NCBI GenBank assembly: GCA_947304155.1
Contig: CAMZAD010000001.1
Location: forward strand, 1 to 64,000
Source: an uncultured Candidatus Saccharibacteria bacterium
GTDB lineage: Bacteria; Patescibacteriota; Saccharimonadia; Saccharimonadales; Saccharimonadaceae
DNA: 64,000 nucleotides
Reading direction: 5' to 3'
The translations under genes and the position numbers were made by a program. Each line of letters starts with the position of its first letter. The stretch's first letter is position 1. Positions 41,569 through 51,068 of this stretch are shown piece after piece. The notes under the pieces were generated by a model, which saw only the letters and a program-made list of their open reading frames with translations, was not told the origin of the DNA and ran no database searches.

Positions 41569-42108
41569 ATGAAGAAAGTTATTGTTAAATGTAAACTAAA
41601 AAACAGAGACGAATTCGAGAAAAAGTTGACCGAAATCGACATGGATTTTATGCCAATGTATTGGCAGCACGAACGCGTCTATATTCCACGTAACTATCAA
41701 AAGAAAAGTTCTTTCCCTAGGTTGATTCTTAGAACCGAAATGAAGGCGGTTGATCGCCCAGCAAAATACGAGCTTGAGCTTCGCCGCCACATTGAGGATA
41801 CTGGTATTGATATTGTTGACACTTCAATTATTCGTGATTATTCGGAGGTAGCAAACATCATTTTACAACTTGGCTTTGAGCTTCAGAATGAGCTTTCATC
41901 ACGCCGTCAGGATTTGGTGCTCGGCAAAGGTACAAAGATGTTCCTTGATAAGGTTGATGGAATTGCCGGTTACTATGTGAAAGTTGAGGCGGAACTTGGT
42001 GAAGACGAGAAGGCTGAAGATGTGAGAAATGAAATCCTTGCAACCTTGGCAGACCTTGGTCAGGACATCTCAACAGTGGTGCTTGACACGTATTCAGAGC
42101 AAATGTAA
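41569..42108 (+). CDS. CYTH-domain protein (CyaB/ThTPase-like)
   Basis: CYTH proteins bind triphosphates in a tunnel made of charged strands and may act as class IV adenylate cyclases, thiamine triphosphatases or polyphosphatases. Alternating charged strands fit here: KKVIVKCKLKNRDEFEKKL, RLILRTE, KYELELRRHIE, QDLVLGKG and YYVKVEAELGED. The N-terminal ExExK signature is degenerate (VIVKCKLK), so activity is uncertain. Length 179 is normal. It starts one base after rnhA with AAGGAAG and is followed by the KwaB-like gene after 27 bases. Confidence 0.75.
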   Translation: MKKVIVKCKLKNRDEFEKKLTEIDMDFMPMYWQHERVYIPRNYQKKSSFPRLILRTEMKAVDRPAKYELELRRHIEDTGIDIVDTSIIRDYSEVANIILQLGFELQNELSSRRQDLVLGKGTKMFLDKVDGIAGYYVKVEAELGEDEKAEDVRNEILATLADLGQDISTVVLDTYSEQM

Positions 42109-42135
42109 ACTTATTTAAGATAAATTGGAGGTAAA

Positions 42136-43149
42136 ATGTCTGAAATTACTAATTCTGAAATCAAAAAAGTGACTGATTTTGACGTTTTTCAGTGGGCGAA
42201 TGAAATTGATGAGTATAAGAATAACGTCTCTTGTGAATTGTTCTTGTTTAATAAGAATTACACACCATTTAAAGTAAGGTATTCTGATAAGTTGACTGCT
42301 TCAGTGAAGGCAATGTTTATGTCTGAGGCAATTTCTTACGTGATTAAAGAGGCGGACAAGGGCCTTGAACAACGTGAATACGAGAAGAGCGACGGGGAAG
42401 ACCGTGTAGTTTATCGTACTGACCTTGCGAATGTTGGGCGTGCTGAGACTTTGATTCATTTGATTGAGAAAGAGTATAAGGACATTGAATACTTTAATGA
42501 CGGCGGCTCTGGCTCGGAGTTTAAGAAGATTAAAGGTATTATTGCGAAGTTCTCATATCTTGGTGGTGATGAAGGCCAGAAGACATTTTACATTGCAAAG
42601 GGGATTGCTGCTTCTTCAGCACTTAAAGGTGCAACGAGCTGGGAGCTTAATGGTGAGAGTTTTGAACCATTTGCAGCTGAAATTGCAATTAAGATGCCAG
42701 AGGACAATCAGGTTGCAATTGTCGATAAGAACGTGGTGATTTTCAACCAGTCGAAATTTGAGGCTTTGTTCCAATATGACTACAAGATGCAAATGTTGGC
42801 TGACGCAAAGGCAAAGGAACTTGAAGAGAAATATAAGCTTTCGTTTGCTGAAGGTTTAACTTTGAATGGTTTACTCCAAGACAAGAAGCCACTTGTAAAG
42901 AAGTTGCAAGATATGGATATTAAAGAAGAGATGTCTCAGAAGCAATTGCTTGATTATTGCGACGAGATGCAACTTGATTTGATGTCTGATGACGATGGCT
43001 CAATCATCATTATGGACGATAAGGATTTGACTACTTTTGTGAATTTGATTAATGAGGATTACTACATTTCACCAGTGAATGGTAAGAGGTATGAGATTAA
43101 GTCCAAGAAGCTTTTGGGCGAGCCTGAAGGGGAAGCGCCAAGAGGATAA
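42136..43149 (+). CDS. KwaB-like protein (DUF4868)
   Basis: 337 residues, soluble. The middle and end look like DUF4868, the family of KwaB from the Kiwa anti-phage system: VVIFNQSKFEALFQYDYKMQ, a helical part with KPLVKKLQDMD, and the ending FVNLINEDYYISPVNGKRYEIKSKKLL, which corresponds to the 'ND.y..S..tg..Y...sK' close of that family. The KwaA membrane partner is not next to it. The partner genes here are a CYTH protein and RNase HI. The SD is TGGAGGT. The family call is from memory of motifs and needs a profile search. Confidence 0.6.
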   Translation: MSEITNSEIKKVTDFDVFQWANEIDEYKNNVSCELFLFNKNYTPFKVRYSDKLTASVKAMFMSEAISYVIKEADKGLEQREYEKSDGEDRVVYRTDLANVGRAETLIHLIEKEYKDIEYFNDGGSGSEFKKIKGIIAKFSYLGGDEGQKTFYIAKGIAASSALKGATSWELNGESFEPFAAEIAIKMPEDNQVAIVDKNVVIFNQSKFEALFQYDYKMQMLADAKAKELEEKYKLSFAEGLTLNGLLQDKKPLVKKLQDMDIKEEMSQKQLLDYCDEMQLDLMSDDDGSIIIMDDKDLTTFVNLINEDYYISPVNGKRYEIKSKKLLGEPEGEAPRG

Positions 43150-43183
43150 CGCTAATGCTTTAAAATAAGCATAAATTGTGATA

Positions 43184-43213
43184 AAATAGTACCTAATTTT
43201 AGGTACTATTTTT
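43184..43213 (+). terminator. terminator between the KwaB-like gene and infB
   Basis: AATAGTACCT / AGGTACTATT stem and TTTTT. An extended -10-like TGATAAAAT (43179-43187) overlaps its left edge and may serve infB. Confidence 0.75.
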
Positions 43214-43233
43214 GATAGGAAAGAAAGGGGCAT

Positions 43234-45033
43234 ATGGAAGATCAAGAGAAGATTATACAAATCGCCGGGTCAATTACAGTGGACGAACTCGCAAAAGAGC
43301 TTGGTCTTTCTGTGACATCGTTAATTGGCGAACTTTTTAAAGAGGGAATCGTCGCTACAATCAATCAACGCCTTGATTTTGATACAGCATCTTTAATTAT
43401 TGAAGAGCTTGGTATTTCAAATGTGAGACTTGAAAAGAAAAACACTGCAACTCAAACTTCAGAAGCTCGTCGCGAACTTTCTGACCACGCGGTTGAACGT
43501 CCTCCAGTTGTAGCGGTGATGGGCCACGTTGACCACGGTAAAACTACGCTTCTTGATACACTTCTTAATAAGAAGACCGTTGAGGCTGAAGCGGGTGGTA
43601 TTACTCAGCACATTTCAGCTTACCAACTTGAACATGAAGGCCGTAAGATTACCTTCCTTGATACTCCAGGCCACGAAGCTTTCGCAGCAATTCGTCAACA
43701 CGGTGCTATGCTTACTGATATCGTAGTAATTGTGGTGGCAGCTGATGATGGTGTGAAGCCACAGACTGTTGAGGCAATTAAATTCGCACAGGGTGCAAAC
43801 GCAAAGATTATTGTTGCTATTAACAAGATTGACCGTGAAGGTGCAGATATCCCTCGCACAATGGCAGATCTTTCACAACATGGCCTTCAACCTGAAGAAT
43901 GGGGCGGTGACATTACCATGGTGCCAATTTCAGCAAAGCGTGGTGATAACCTCGATAAATTGCTTGATATGATTTTACTTACAGCTGACCTTGAGGAGTT
44001 GAAAGCTGATGTTGATATTCCAGCTGAAGGTCTCGTAATTGAGTCCCACATGGAAGTAGGGAAAGGTTCAGTGGTGAATTTGCTTGTGACTGGTGGTGAA
44101 CTCAAGACCGGCGAGTTCATTGTTGCTGGCTCAGCTTATGCAAAAGTTCGCACAATGGTTGACTTTAAGGGCCGTCCAAAGGGCAAGGCAACTCCTTCGA
44201 CTCCTGTGACGATTACCGGCTTTAAGGAGCTTCCAAACTTCGGTGATAGATTTGTTGAATGCCCAGACGAAAAGAGCGCAAGGAAACAAGCTCTGCTTAA
44301 CGCTCAGGGCAACTCTGATGCGCTTGCAAGCTCAAACGTGACCTCAACCGATCTTCTTCGTATGATGAACGTGGCTGATAATTCTAAGACATTTAATGTA
44401 ATTGTTAAGGGTGACGTGCTTGGTTCTGTAACTTCTGTAGTTGACTCACTTAAGATGATTGATACACATGGTGAAGTTACACTTAATATCGTTTCGACTG
44501 GTGTTGGTGATATTACAGAGAACGATATCTACATGGCAGCAGGCGACAATACTGTGATTTATGGTTTTAACGTTTCTGTTCCAACTAATATTGCAAAGAT
44601 GGCAGCACGTGATGGCGTCTCAGTAAGGAACTATCGCGTGATTTACGAGCTTTTGGATGATGCAAAGAGTTCGATGGAAGATTTGCTTGACGCTGAAGTA
44701 GTTGAAGAAGAAATTGGCGAGATGAAGATTAAGGGTGTCTTCCGTACAGAACGTACTTCAATTATCGCTGGTGGTGAAGTCCTAACAGGGAAGGTTTCAG
44801 CAAAGGTGAACGGTGCGAACGGGGAAGTGCCGGTGCTTGGGCGCGTTTATCGCAATAAAGAGTTGATTGGCGAAGTTCAGGTTGATTCAGTCCAGAAAGA
44901 GAAGATGGCAGTTGACGAACTCGTGGCTGGTGAGACCGGTGGTATCGCATTTAAGCTTGAGAAGAGAATTACGATTGAACTTGATGATAGAGTAAAATTC
45001 TTCACAAGGGAATTAAAGAAGAAACGCTTATAG
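43234..45033 (+). CDS. infB: translation initiation factor IF-2
   Basis: GTPase that brings fMet-tRNA to the 30S subunit. One short IF2N domain ([25 protein letters not shown]) is followed by the G domain with [20 protein letters not shown] and NKID, then domains II-IV ending with [10 protein letters not shown]. At 599 residues it is at the small end, with hardly any N-terminal extension. The switch I region has the usual GGITQHI. The SD AAAGGGG is reasonable. A terminator follows. Confidence 0.96.
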   Translation: MEDQEKIIQIAGSITVDELAKELGLSVTSLIGELFKEGIVATINQRLDFDTASLIIEELGISNVRLEKKNTATQTSEARRELSDHAVERPPVVAVMGHVDHGKTTLLDTLLNKKTVEAEAGGITQHISAYQLEHEGRKITFLDTPGHEAFAAIRQHGAMLTDIVVIVVAADDGVKPQTVEAIKFAQGANAKIIVAINKIDREGADIPRTMADLSQHGLQPEEWGGDITMVPISAKRGDNLDKLLDMILLTADLEELKADVDIPAEGLVIESHMEVGKGSVVNLLVTGGELKTGEFIVAGSAYAKVRTMVDFKGRPKGKATPSTPVTITGFKELPNFGDRFVECPDEKSARKQALLNAQGNSDALASSNVTSTDLLRMMNVADNSKTFNVIVKGDVLGSVTSVVDSLKMIDTHGEVTLNIVSTGVGDITENDIYMAAGDNTVIYGFNVSVPTNIAKMAARDGVSVRNYRVIYELLDDAKSSMEDLLDAEVVEEEIGEMKIKGVFRTERTSIIAGGEVLTGKVSAKVNGANGEVPVLGRVYRNKELIGEVQVDSVQKEKMAVDELVAGETGGIAFKLEKRITIELDDRVKFFTRELKKKRL

Positions 45034-45051
45034 AGTTTCTTATGGGGGGAG

Positions 45052-45082
45052 AAAATCCGCATGAAAAATTGCGGATTTTTTG
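45052..45082 (+). terminator. terminator after infB
   Basis: AAAATCCGC / GCGGATTTTTT. Confidence 0.9.
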
Positions 45083-45126
45083 TGAAATTTTTATGAATTT
45101 CTTGCGCGTTTTAGAGGGGAACTTGC

Positions 45127-45155
45127 TTGCGCTTATTAATTGTTTATGCTAATAT
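45127..45155 (+). promoter_or_regulatory. promoter of the FISUMP protein
   Basis: TTGCGC, 17 nt, TAATAT with an extended TGC. Confidence 0.6.
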
Positions 45156-45185
45156 TTAATTAAGTAAGAATGGTCAATATAAGAA

Positions 45186-46886
45186 ATGAAGCTTGTTGAA
45201 AAGAGAAATAAAAATTTTAAACAAATATTTTTTGGGGCTGGCGCTTTTGTCGCTATTCTTTCGTTTACAGCTTTCGCCGCAAATCTCTTTTCGCCAATTA
45301 TCTTGACTCATGCCGATAGTAGCAGCTCGACTACTGATGTTATTGTGGTGGCGGAGCCGTTCATGAGTATTAGTTATAGTTCTAGCTGTCAAGGTTATAA
45401 TTATAGTGGCTGTATTTTTACGCCTTCTTCTAGTGGTGCAACTGGGTCATACGCCGAAGAGTTTTCTATTCAAACTAATATTCGTGCTGGATATGAGGTA
45501 TATTTTTCGTCGACGGACGATAACGTAAACTTGGTTAACGTAGAAAAACCAAGTTATTATGCTGTTCCGGTATCTGGTCAAACTAAACTTGAAGAACTTC
45601 AAAATAACACATGGGGGTATTCGATGTCGTTTAAATCAGATAGGGCGGGGCTTTATAAGGACTTTAAAATGTCTGAGTCTAGCGAGGGGTTTTATCCAAT
45701 ACCCCCAATTTCTAATCCAAAAAGAGTGTATACCATAGAGAATCTTGGTGATGCTTCTAACTCAGCTAGTGCTTATAATGATGGAAAAGACAAAATTACA
45801 ACAACATATGCCGCAAGGATGGATAACAGCTTGCCATCTGGTACGTATAGAAGAGGTGTAATTTATACGGTAGTTCCACATGATGTGATAGGTGGAGAGA
45901 CGAGAACTCTCTTTGATATATCAACGTTACAAGATATGACGATAGATATTTGCAAGAATACAACTAGGCCTTATGAAAATGCTTTGACATACACAAGTTC
46001 ATATACTAAGGACAGAAATTATATTCCAAAGAAGAAGCTAGTTGATACTAGAGATAATAAGGAATATGACGTTGTAAGATATGCTGATGGTAGCTGTTGG
46101 ATGGCTCAAGAGCTTGATCTTGAATTGTCTCCATCTATGACACTTACATCAGCAGATACTAATATGAAAAATGGAAAGACCTGGACTCCAAAGAATGCTA
46201 CGACTACCGCATTGACTTCTTGGGGTGATCCAAAGGGTGATACCCTTAATACGGATTATTCAGTAAGGGTTACTACTGATGGTAAAACTGCTGTCCTATA
46301 TAATTTTTCAGCGGCAACAGCTGGCGCTGTTGGTAAGACTAATGACAAGATAGAGGAAGAGGGTGATTATGGTAGTAAAACTAGTACCATCGATCAGGAT
46401 ATTTGTCCAAAAGGCTGGCAGATGTTCGGGATAAGTAGTGAGTATGATATCTTCTTAAGAGATTATTACAATAGCGGTAACGATCTTAGTGACGTTGAGG
46501 CGTTGTTAAGGAATTCTTCTAATACGTCTAGTAGCGGTTCGCCATATTATTATGGCGGTATTTATAATAGTTTACTATCTTCTTTCTTTGATGCTCCTTT
46601 ATCATTTGTGAAGCATGGTTATATCGTGAATAATGGGGCTGATCAGGCAGTCGAACGCGACTATAATGGTACAAGAGCTATGTATTGGACCAGATCGAGT
46701 GGCTATTGTAGTAGCAGTTATGATAGCAGTACAGATTCATCTTATTGTAAGAGTTCTTTGGCGTATGTTGATCAGTCAAGCGGAAAATATTTTACCTCAT
46801 ATAGTGAGAACAGAAATACCGGGGCAGCAATACGTTGCATAGTAAAGAGGGAAAACCCACAGATATACGACAACCTAGCTCAATAA
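45186..46886 (+). CDS. secreted FISUMP-domain protein
   Basis: 566 residues with a signal or anchor segment (FFGAGAFVAILSFTAFAANLF...THA). The second half has the Fibrobacter-succinogenes-major-paralog (FISUMP) pattern: EYDVVRYADGSCWMAQELDLE, ICPKGWQMFG, an aromatic and Ser-rich part, YWTRSSGYC, and the closing GAAIRCIVKRE. It lacks a C-terminal membrane anchor or LPxTG-like motif, so it is either released or held by the N-terminal segment. Cysteines come in pairs, fitting an oxidised outside domain. The function of FISUMP domains is not established; adhesin-like roles are a guess. No clear SD. Confidence 0.8.
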   Translation: MKLVEKRNKNFKQIFFGAGAFVAILSFTAFAANLFSPIILTHADSSSSTTDVIVVAEPFMSISYSSSCQGYNYSGCIFTPSSSGATGSYAEEFSIQTNIRAGYEVYFSSTDDNVNLVNVEKPSYYAVPVSGQTKLEELQNNTWGYSMSFKSDRAGLYKDFKMSESSEGFYPIPPISNPKRVYTIENLGDASNSASAYNDGKDKITTTYAARMDNSLPSGTYRRGVIYTVVPHDVIGGETRTLFDISTLQDMTIDICKNTTRPYENALTYTSSYTKDRNYIPKKKLVDTRDNKEYDVVRYADGSCWMAQELDLELSPSMTLTSADTNMKNGKTWTPKNATTTALTSWGDPKGDTLNTDYSVRVTTDGKTAVLYNFSAATAGAVGKTNDKIEEEGDYGSKTSTIDQDICPKGWQMFGISSEYDIFLRDYYNSGNDLSDVEALLRNSSNTSSSGSPYYYGGIYNSLLSSFFDAPLSFVKHGYIVNNGADQAVERDYNGTRAMYWTRSSGYCSSSYDSSTDSSYCKSSLAYVDQSSGKYFTSYSENRNTGAAIRCIVKRENPQIYDNLAQ

Positions 46887-46964
46887 ATTGATAAACTTGG
46901 TGGAATAATCTTGTTCGGTATTTGTTCGGTAATAGGGAAATAAGGGATTTTTAGAGAAGGAAAT

Positions 46965-46997
46965 AAATACCAGTTTTGGCGGGAAACTGGTATTTTT
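46965..46997 (+). terminator. terminator after the FISUMP gene
   Basis: AAATACCAGTTT / AAACTGGTATTTTT. Confidence 0.85.
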
Positions 46998-47841
46998 AAT
47001 ATAAATAAAAGATAGGGAAAAGAGAAAAAGAGAATCGCGAAAATCCGGATTTTTAGGGGTAAATTTGGGTAAAAACGCGAATTTCACAAGGAAATTTCAC
47101 AAAAGTCAAATAATTAACAGGGGTGGAGGGAAAAAGCTCTTCTCCGAACTCTTCTGGGATTTTCAGAATCGCTTTTTAAAAGTTGGATTTAATCGATAAA
47201 TATATCTGTTTTGATCTAAATGTGAAATAAAAAGACTACTAATTCTCTCTTATTTTTCTCAGAAACGATTCTGACAAAGGTTTTTAATGGATAAGTTCAC
47301 GAGCTTAGGATTAGCTGCGACTTAGGCTCCATGAATGTGATTTAGTTGGTAAATAGGAGGCGGGCCAGGGTTTATTTGGCTAGTCGGCAGGTATTTATAT
47401 ATCGGGATTTTTCTATCCGTTATGTCGTAAAATAGGTATTGTGCGACATTGGATATTTTTTGAAAAGACGATTAGTTAATCGTTGGATTTGCCAAGTTAT
47501 TTTACTAAATCGCTTATGTTTGCTACGTTTTATGTTCTTCTGGCTCGCGCCGTGCATTTCTAGGCCTAATTTTTTGGCTGGCTTATCCCCCGTTGGCTTT
47601 TTAATGATTTACAGGGGTCAGAGCTATTTTTACAGGGGTGGAACAGATTATTTATAGATATCTACCCCTGTTAATTAGATGTATTACCTCTGTTGATATT
47701 TTATAGAATTATATGAAAAATAACAGGGGAGCAACAGGGGTGGGGAAATATGGCGTCGAGTGGTCTTATAACGGTGGTGATTAAGATAACTATAGAGAGA
47801 GTGTTTAAGTACGGAAAACAGTGGCGGCACGGTCGTATACT
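46998..47841. other. gene-free convergent gap with ACAGGGGT repeats
   Basis: No ORF here looks real; the 72-codon track ORF at 47439 has an odd composition, no SD and no family look. Transcription from both sides runs into this gap. It holds ACAGGGGT motifs at 47116, 47610, 47631, 47664 (inverted) and 47733, plus near copies at 47686 and 47722. The surrounding base composition differs from nearby genes, with many G-runs beside T-runs. Confidence 0.5.
47610..47741. repeat. cluster of ACAGGGGT motifs in both orientations
   Basis: Five to six copies within about 130 bp: TACAGGGGT twice, ACCCCTGTT, ACCTCTGTT (variant), AACAGGGGA (variant) and AACAGGGGT. The spacing is irregular, so it is not a tandem array. 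Confidence 0.6.
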
Positions 47842-47875
47842 AAAAAATACAAGGGAAGTATTTCCCTTGTATCTC
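47842..47875 (-). terminator. terminator of the secretion-ATPase gene
   Basis: In the minus direction ATACAAGGGAAA / TTCCCTTGTAT precedes TTTTTTAG. Confidence 0.8.
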
Positions 47876-47901
47876 TATTTCCCTCTTTCAAATTAGGAAT
47901 T

Positions 47902-50900
47902 TTAATGATGAATTGTCATAATTCCTGAATTATTTGAATCGTCAGGATTGCCATCGCGGAGGCTTTGATTGAAAGACTCTGTATGAGCGCCTGGCTTGAC
48001 GATTTGGCTCGTAGAGACGCCTGGTTGGCCGTCATGAAGATCAGAAGCATAGTTAACAGTTCTTGGTACAGAAGCCTGTTTTAGGGGCTCTGGTTGGCTC
48101 TGAGGAACGCTTTGAATGGCATTTCCCTTATGTTTATTGCGTTTATTTTTATTACGGCGGGAATTACGCTCGTTGTTTCTCCATGGGTTCTTCTCTGTTG
48201 CTGCGCCAATAATTTCCTCTCGTGATTCTGGGAGTTGATTATTTTCTTCAATGACGCGCTTCAAATCTTTTAATCCGTTGCGATTTTTTCCTTCGGCTGC
48301 ATTTGGTGAAATTTTAGATTTTTTAAGGGAAGCAATGATTTCTTCAGGATTATCTCCGGAGACCTTAATACCTGCGATTCCCTGTTCTACAGGGGTGGAT
48401 TCGACTTTTTCATCAGATTTAACAGGGGTCGTTCCCTGTTGATTTTGAGCTTGCGTAGTAGGTTTTACAGGGGTGATAAAGGTTGGTTTTGGCCCAACAA
48501 CGTTCTTTTGGGCACGGTCTACGCCGTAATTTGAACCCCAGCCAGATTTGCTAGAACTTGGCTCTGTATTGCGGCCAGAATCAGAGAGTTCTTTCTTGTA
48601 TTTTTCACTCTGTTCGATTGTTTCACGGATTTCAGCTTCAACTACTGCGCGTGGGCGAGAATACTTGTCGCGTGAGCTAGCGACGATAGTGTCGAAGTTA
48701 TCCTTTGGAGTTTTAGGGATATTAAGGGTAGTAGCAGAGAAGGCAGGAACCTTTTCACCATTAATAATCATAGAGATAACGAAGTGACGGTTATTCATCT
48801 GGATAAGGTCGGATTCATCAAAGGTTGGTTCAAATTGCTTTGAAAGAATTGGAGCATCATCAGCTGAGACACGGAATGAAATTGTAGTGCCAACGTTACC
48901 AAAGACAGCATCGCGAACAGAGTCGGTCATCTGAGCGATGTACTGGTTTGCGACGGTAAGGTTAAGACCGTATTTACGAGCCTCAGAGAGAATCACAGCA
49001 AACGAATCGGTTGCGAAGTTCTGGAACTCATCGACATAGAGATAGAATGGACGGCGATCTTCAACATTAGGAATATCAGAGCGACTCATGGCTGCGAGCT
49101 GGACTTTTGTGACAAGGAAGGCACCAAGAATGCCGGCGTTATCTTCGCCGATAAGGCCTTTAGAAAGGTTAACGACGAGGATTTTACCTTCATCCATAAT
49201 CTTACGAACATCGAAGCTAGATTTTGGTTGGCCAATAATATTACGAATAATTGGGTTTGCGGTGAAGGCACCGACCTTATTGAGAACAGGAGCGATAGAT
49301 TCGTTAACTTGTTTTTCGTTCCATTGGCCGAACTCATGTTTCCAGAATTGGAGAACTGTGACATCAGTACAATAATCGAGGGTTTCTTTGCGGAATTCTT
49401 TATCGGTTAGCATGCGAGAGATATCGAGAAGAGTGGTCTCTGGGCGATCAAGCAAAGCAAGAAGGGTATAGCGAAGGATATGCTCAAGACGTGGACCCCA
49501 AGAATCGCCGAACATACGTTTAAGAACGCCGATAACTTCAGAACAGACGTTTGGTTTACGGGTAGCATCAGAGAGCTCAAGCGGGTTGAATGCGACAGGA
49601 TATTGCGTATCTGCTGGGTTGAAGTAGATAACGTCTTGAATGCGGCTCTCTGGGACGAAACGGAGGTTATCGATAGCGAAGTCACCATGTGGGTCGATAA
49701 TACAGTAACCTTGGTTATAAAAGACGTCAGAAAGGGCAAAGAGCTCAAGGAGGCCAGATTTACCTGCACCAGTTTGACCGATTACGTAAACGTGACGAGA
49801 ACGGTCGCGACGGAGCATACCGAATTGGTGGTTGATGCCACGGAAGTTGGTAAGACCGAAGGCTGAGATATTTTCGTCTTCAGCTGGACGACCGGTGATA
49901 AGAGGAAGTTTTGCAGGTGGTTCAGCGGTTTTTGAGGTAGCCCAAACGATGTTTGGAGTTTCGACTGATGTATGTGGAAGGTGGTAAACTGAAGCGAGCT
50001 CAGAAATATTTAGAATGAAGCCAGAATCAGTGAATTGGCGAAGGCGATAAGCGGTAAGGTCGTCACGATTGAAGCTGCCGCCGATTTGTTTGAAGCCGTT
50101 AAGGTTGGTAGAGTTGAATTGCTTGAAGGTACCAACGAGGGCTTGCATGTTGAGCTTAGCATTAATTTCGTTGTTGCCAAGATAGGCGAGACGGATTTTA
50201 ACTTGATAACCAAGTTTTGTGGCCTTCTCTTCTGCGGCTGAAACTTGAGATTTAGCACGCTCTGAAAGTTCAACTTTTACATCGCTAGTAGTTCCACCAG
50301 CTGGTGGAGTTGAAAGGGCGCCAAGAACTTGGATAAGCCAGGTCCAGTCGATGCCAAGGAAATTGAATTTTTTAGTGCCAGCTTTAATAGTTTTAATCCA
50401 TTTATCACTATCTTCGTGCCATGAATCTGCAACTGGACGGGTCAAGATTTGAATCCACATCTCTTCGTTCTCTTCTGCGCCAAGTTTAGCGAGAGTGCCA
50501 GTAATACCAGCAAGAGGGTCGACTTCGAAAGTATCGAAGGTCTTAATTGGGAGAGCGCTGTTAGCGGAAAGGCCGAGTTCAGCAGTATAAACTACAGGGT
50601 GTTCCTTCTCTTTTGAAACATAGTCTTCGTCGACAGTGCTGATTTGGACGGTTGGATATTGAGCATAAATCTGGCCTTCAACGAAGCTTTGAAGAATCTT
50701 TGGAACCCAAATGTAGAAGCGGATTTGGCCGCTAGTTGAAACGATTTCAAAGCTAAGGTGCTCCTGAACGCCGCCGGAATTTTTAAGTTCGTTAGCGTCA
50801 CGCAAAATACCATGAAGCGAAGCAAACATTTGCTCAGCTGCGAGCTCCTTCTTATCGTTAGCGCGAGGAATCTCGAGCATCAAAAGCACAGAGTCAACAT

Positions 50901-51018
50901 TTAAGACTTTTAAGCGATTGATTTTTTTATAGTTTCTATATGTGAGATAGCCAAGAATACCAATAGCAGGTATCCAAAAAATTGGCATCAAGATGAAGTG
51001 AATAATTTCTTCTAACAT
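47902..51018 (-). CDS. type IV secretion/coupling ATPase (TraG/VirD4/DUF87-like)
   Basis: 1038 residues. A membrane segment at the N-terminus (FILMPIFWIPAIGILGYL) is followed by about 350 residues of uncertain fold, then a RecA-like motor with Walker A GQTGAGKS (414-421) and Walker B FYLYVDEFQNF (about 658-668), plus SEARKYGLNLTVANQY, typical of conjugation and secretion ATPases. The last 250 residues are disordered, rich in Gln, Ser, Asn and basic residues. It likely moves DNA or protein across the envelope; other type IV parts are not next to it, though a large membrane protein at 59.6 kb could be related. Predicted leader is 3 nt. Confidence 0.85.
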   Translation of the reverse strand: MLEEIIHFILMPIFWIPAIGILGYLTYRNYKKINRLKVLNVDSVLLMLEIPRANDKKELAAEQMFASLHGILRDANELKNSGGVQEHLSFEIVSTSGQIRFYIWVPKILQSFVEGQIYAQYPTVQISTVDEDYVSKEKEHPVVYTAELGLSANSALPIKTFDTFEVDPLAGITGTLAKLGAEENEEMWIQILTRPVADSWHEDSDKWIKTIKAGTKKFNFLGIDWTWLIQVLGALSTPPAGGTTSDVKVELSERAKSQVSAAEEKATKLGYQVKIRLAYLGNNEINAKLNMQALVGTFKQFNSTNLNGFKQIGGSFNRDDLTAYRLRQFTDSGFILNISELASVYHLPHTSVETPNIVWATSKTAEPPAKLPLITGRPAEDENISAFGLTNFRGINHQFGMLRRDRSRHVYVIGQTGAGKSGLLELFALSDVFYNQGYCIIDPHGDFAIDNLRFVPESRIQDVIYFNPADTQYPVAFNPLELSDATRKPNVCSEVIGVLKRMFGDSWGPRLEHILRYTLLALLDRPETTLLDISRMLTDKEFRKETLDYCTDVTVLQFWKHEFGQWNEKQVNESIAPVLNKVGAFTANPIIRNIIGQPKSSFDVRKIMDEGKILVVNLSKGLIGEDNAGILGAFLVTKVQLAAMSRSDIPNVEDRRPFYLYVDEFQNFATDSFAVILSEARKYGLNLTVANQYIAQMTDSVRDAVFGNVGTTISFRVSADDAPILSKQFEPTFDESDLIQMNNRHFVISMIINGEKVPAFSATTLNIPKTPKDNFDTIVASSRDKYSRPRAVVEAEIRETIEQSEKYKKELSDSGRNTEPSSSKSGWGSNYGVDRAQKNVVGPKPTFITPVKPTTQAQNQQGTTPVKSDEKVESTPVEQGIAGIKVSGDNPEEIIASLKKSKISPNAAEGKNRNGLKDLKRVIEENNQLPESREEIIGAATEKNPWRNNERNSRRNKNKRNKHKGNAIQSVPQSQPEPLKQASVPRTVNYASDLHDGQPGVSTSQIVKPGAHTESFNQSLRDGNPDDSNNSGIMTIHH

Positions 51019-51027
51019 TACTCCATA

Positions 51028-51033
51028 ATTATA
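51028..51033 (-). promoter_or_regulatory. promoter -10 of the secretion ATPase
   Basis: TATAAT on the minus strand, +1 three bases before the ATG. Confidence 0.6.
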
Positions 51034-51068
51034 CCAAAAAACCTGGCTTTTTACCAGGTTTTTGGCGC

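Noticed and set aside
47439-47657. 72-codon plus ORF in the convergent gap
   Set aside because: No SD or promoter of the kind seen elsewhere, rich in Cys, Trp and Phe as in translated T-rich DNA, no recognisable domain.
48251-50241. Several plus-strand ORFs within the secretion-ATPase gene
   Set aside because: They are the reverse reading of a well-conserved ATPase; composition is that of antisense frames.
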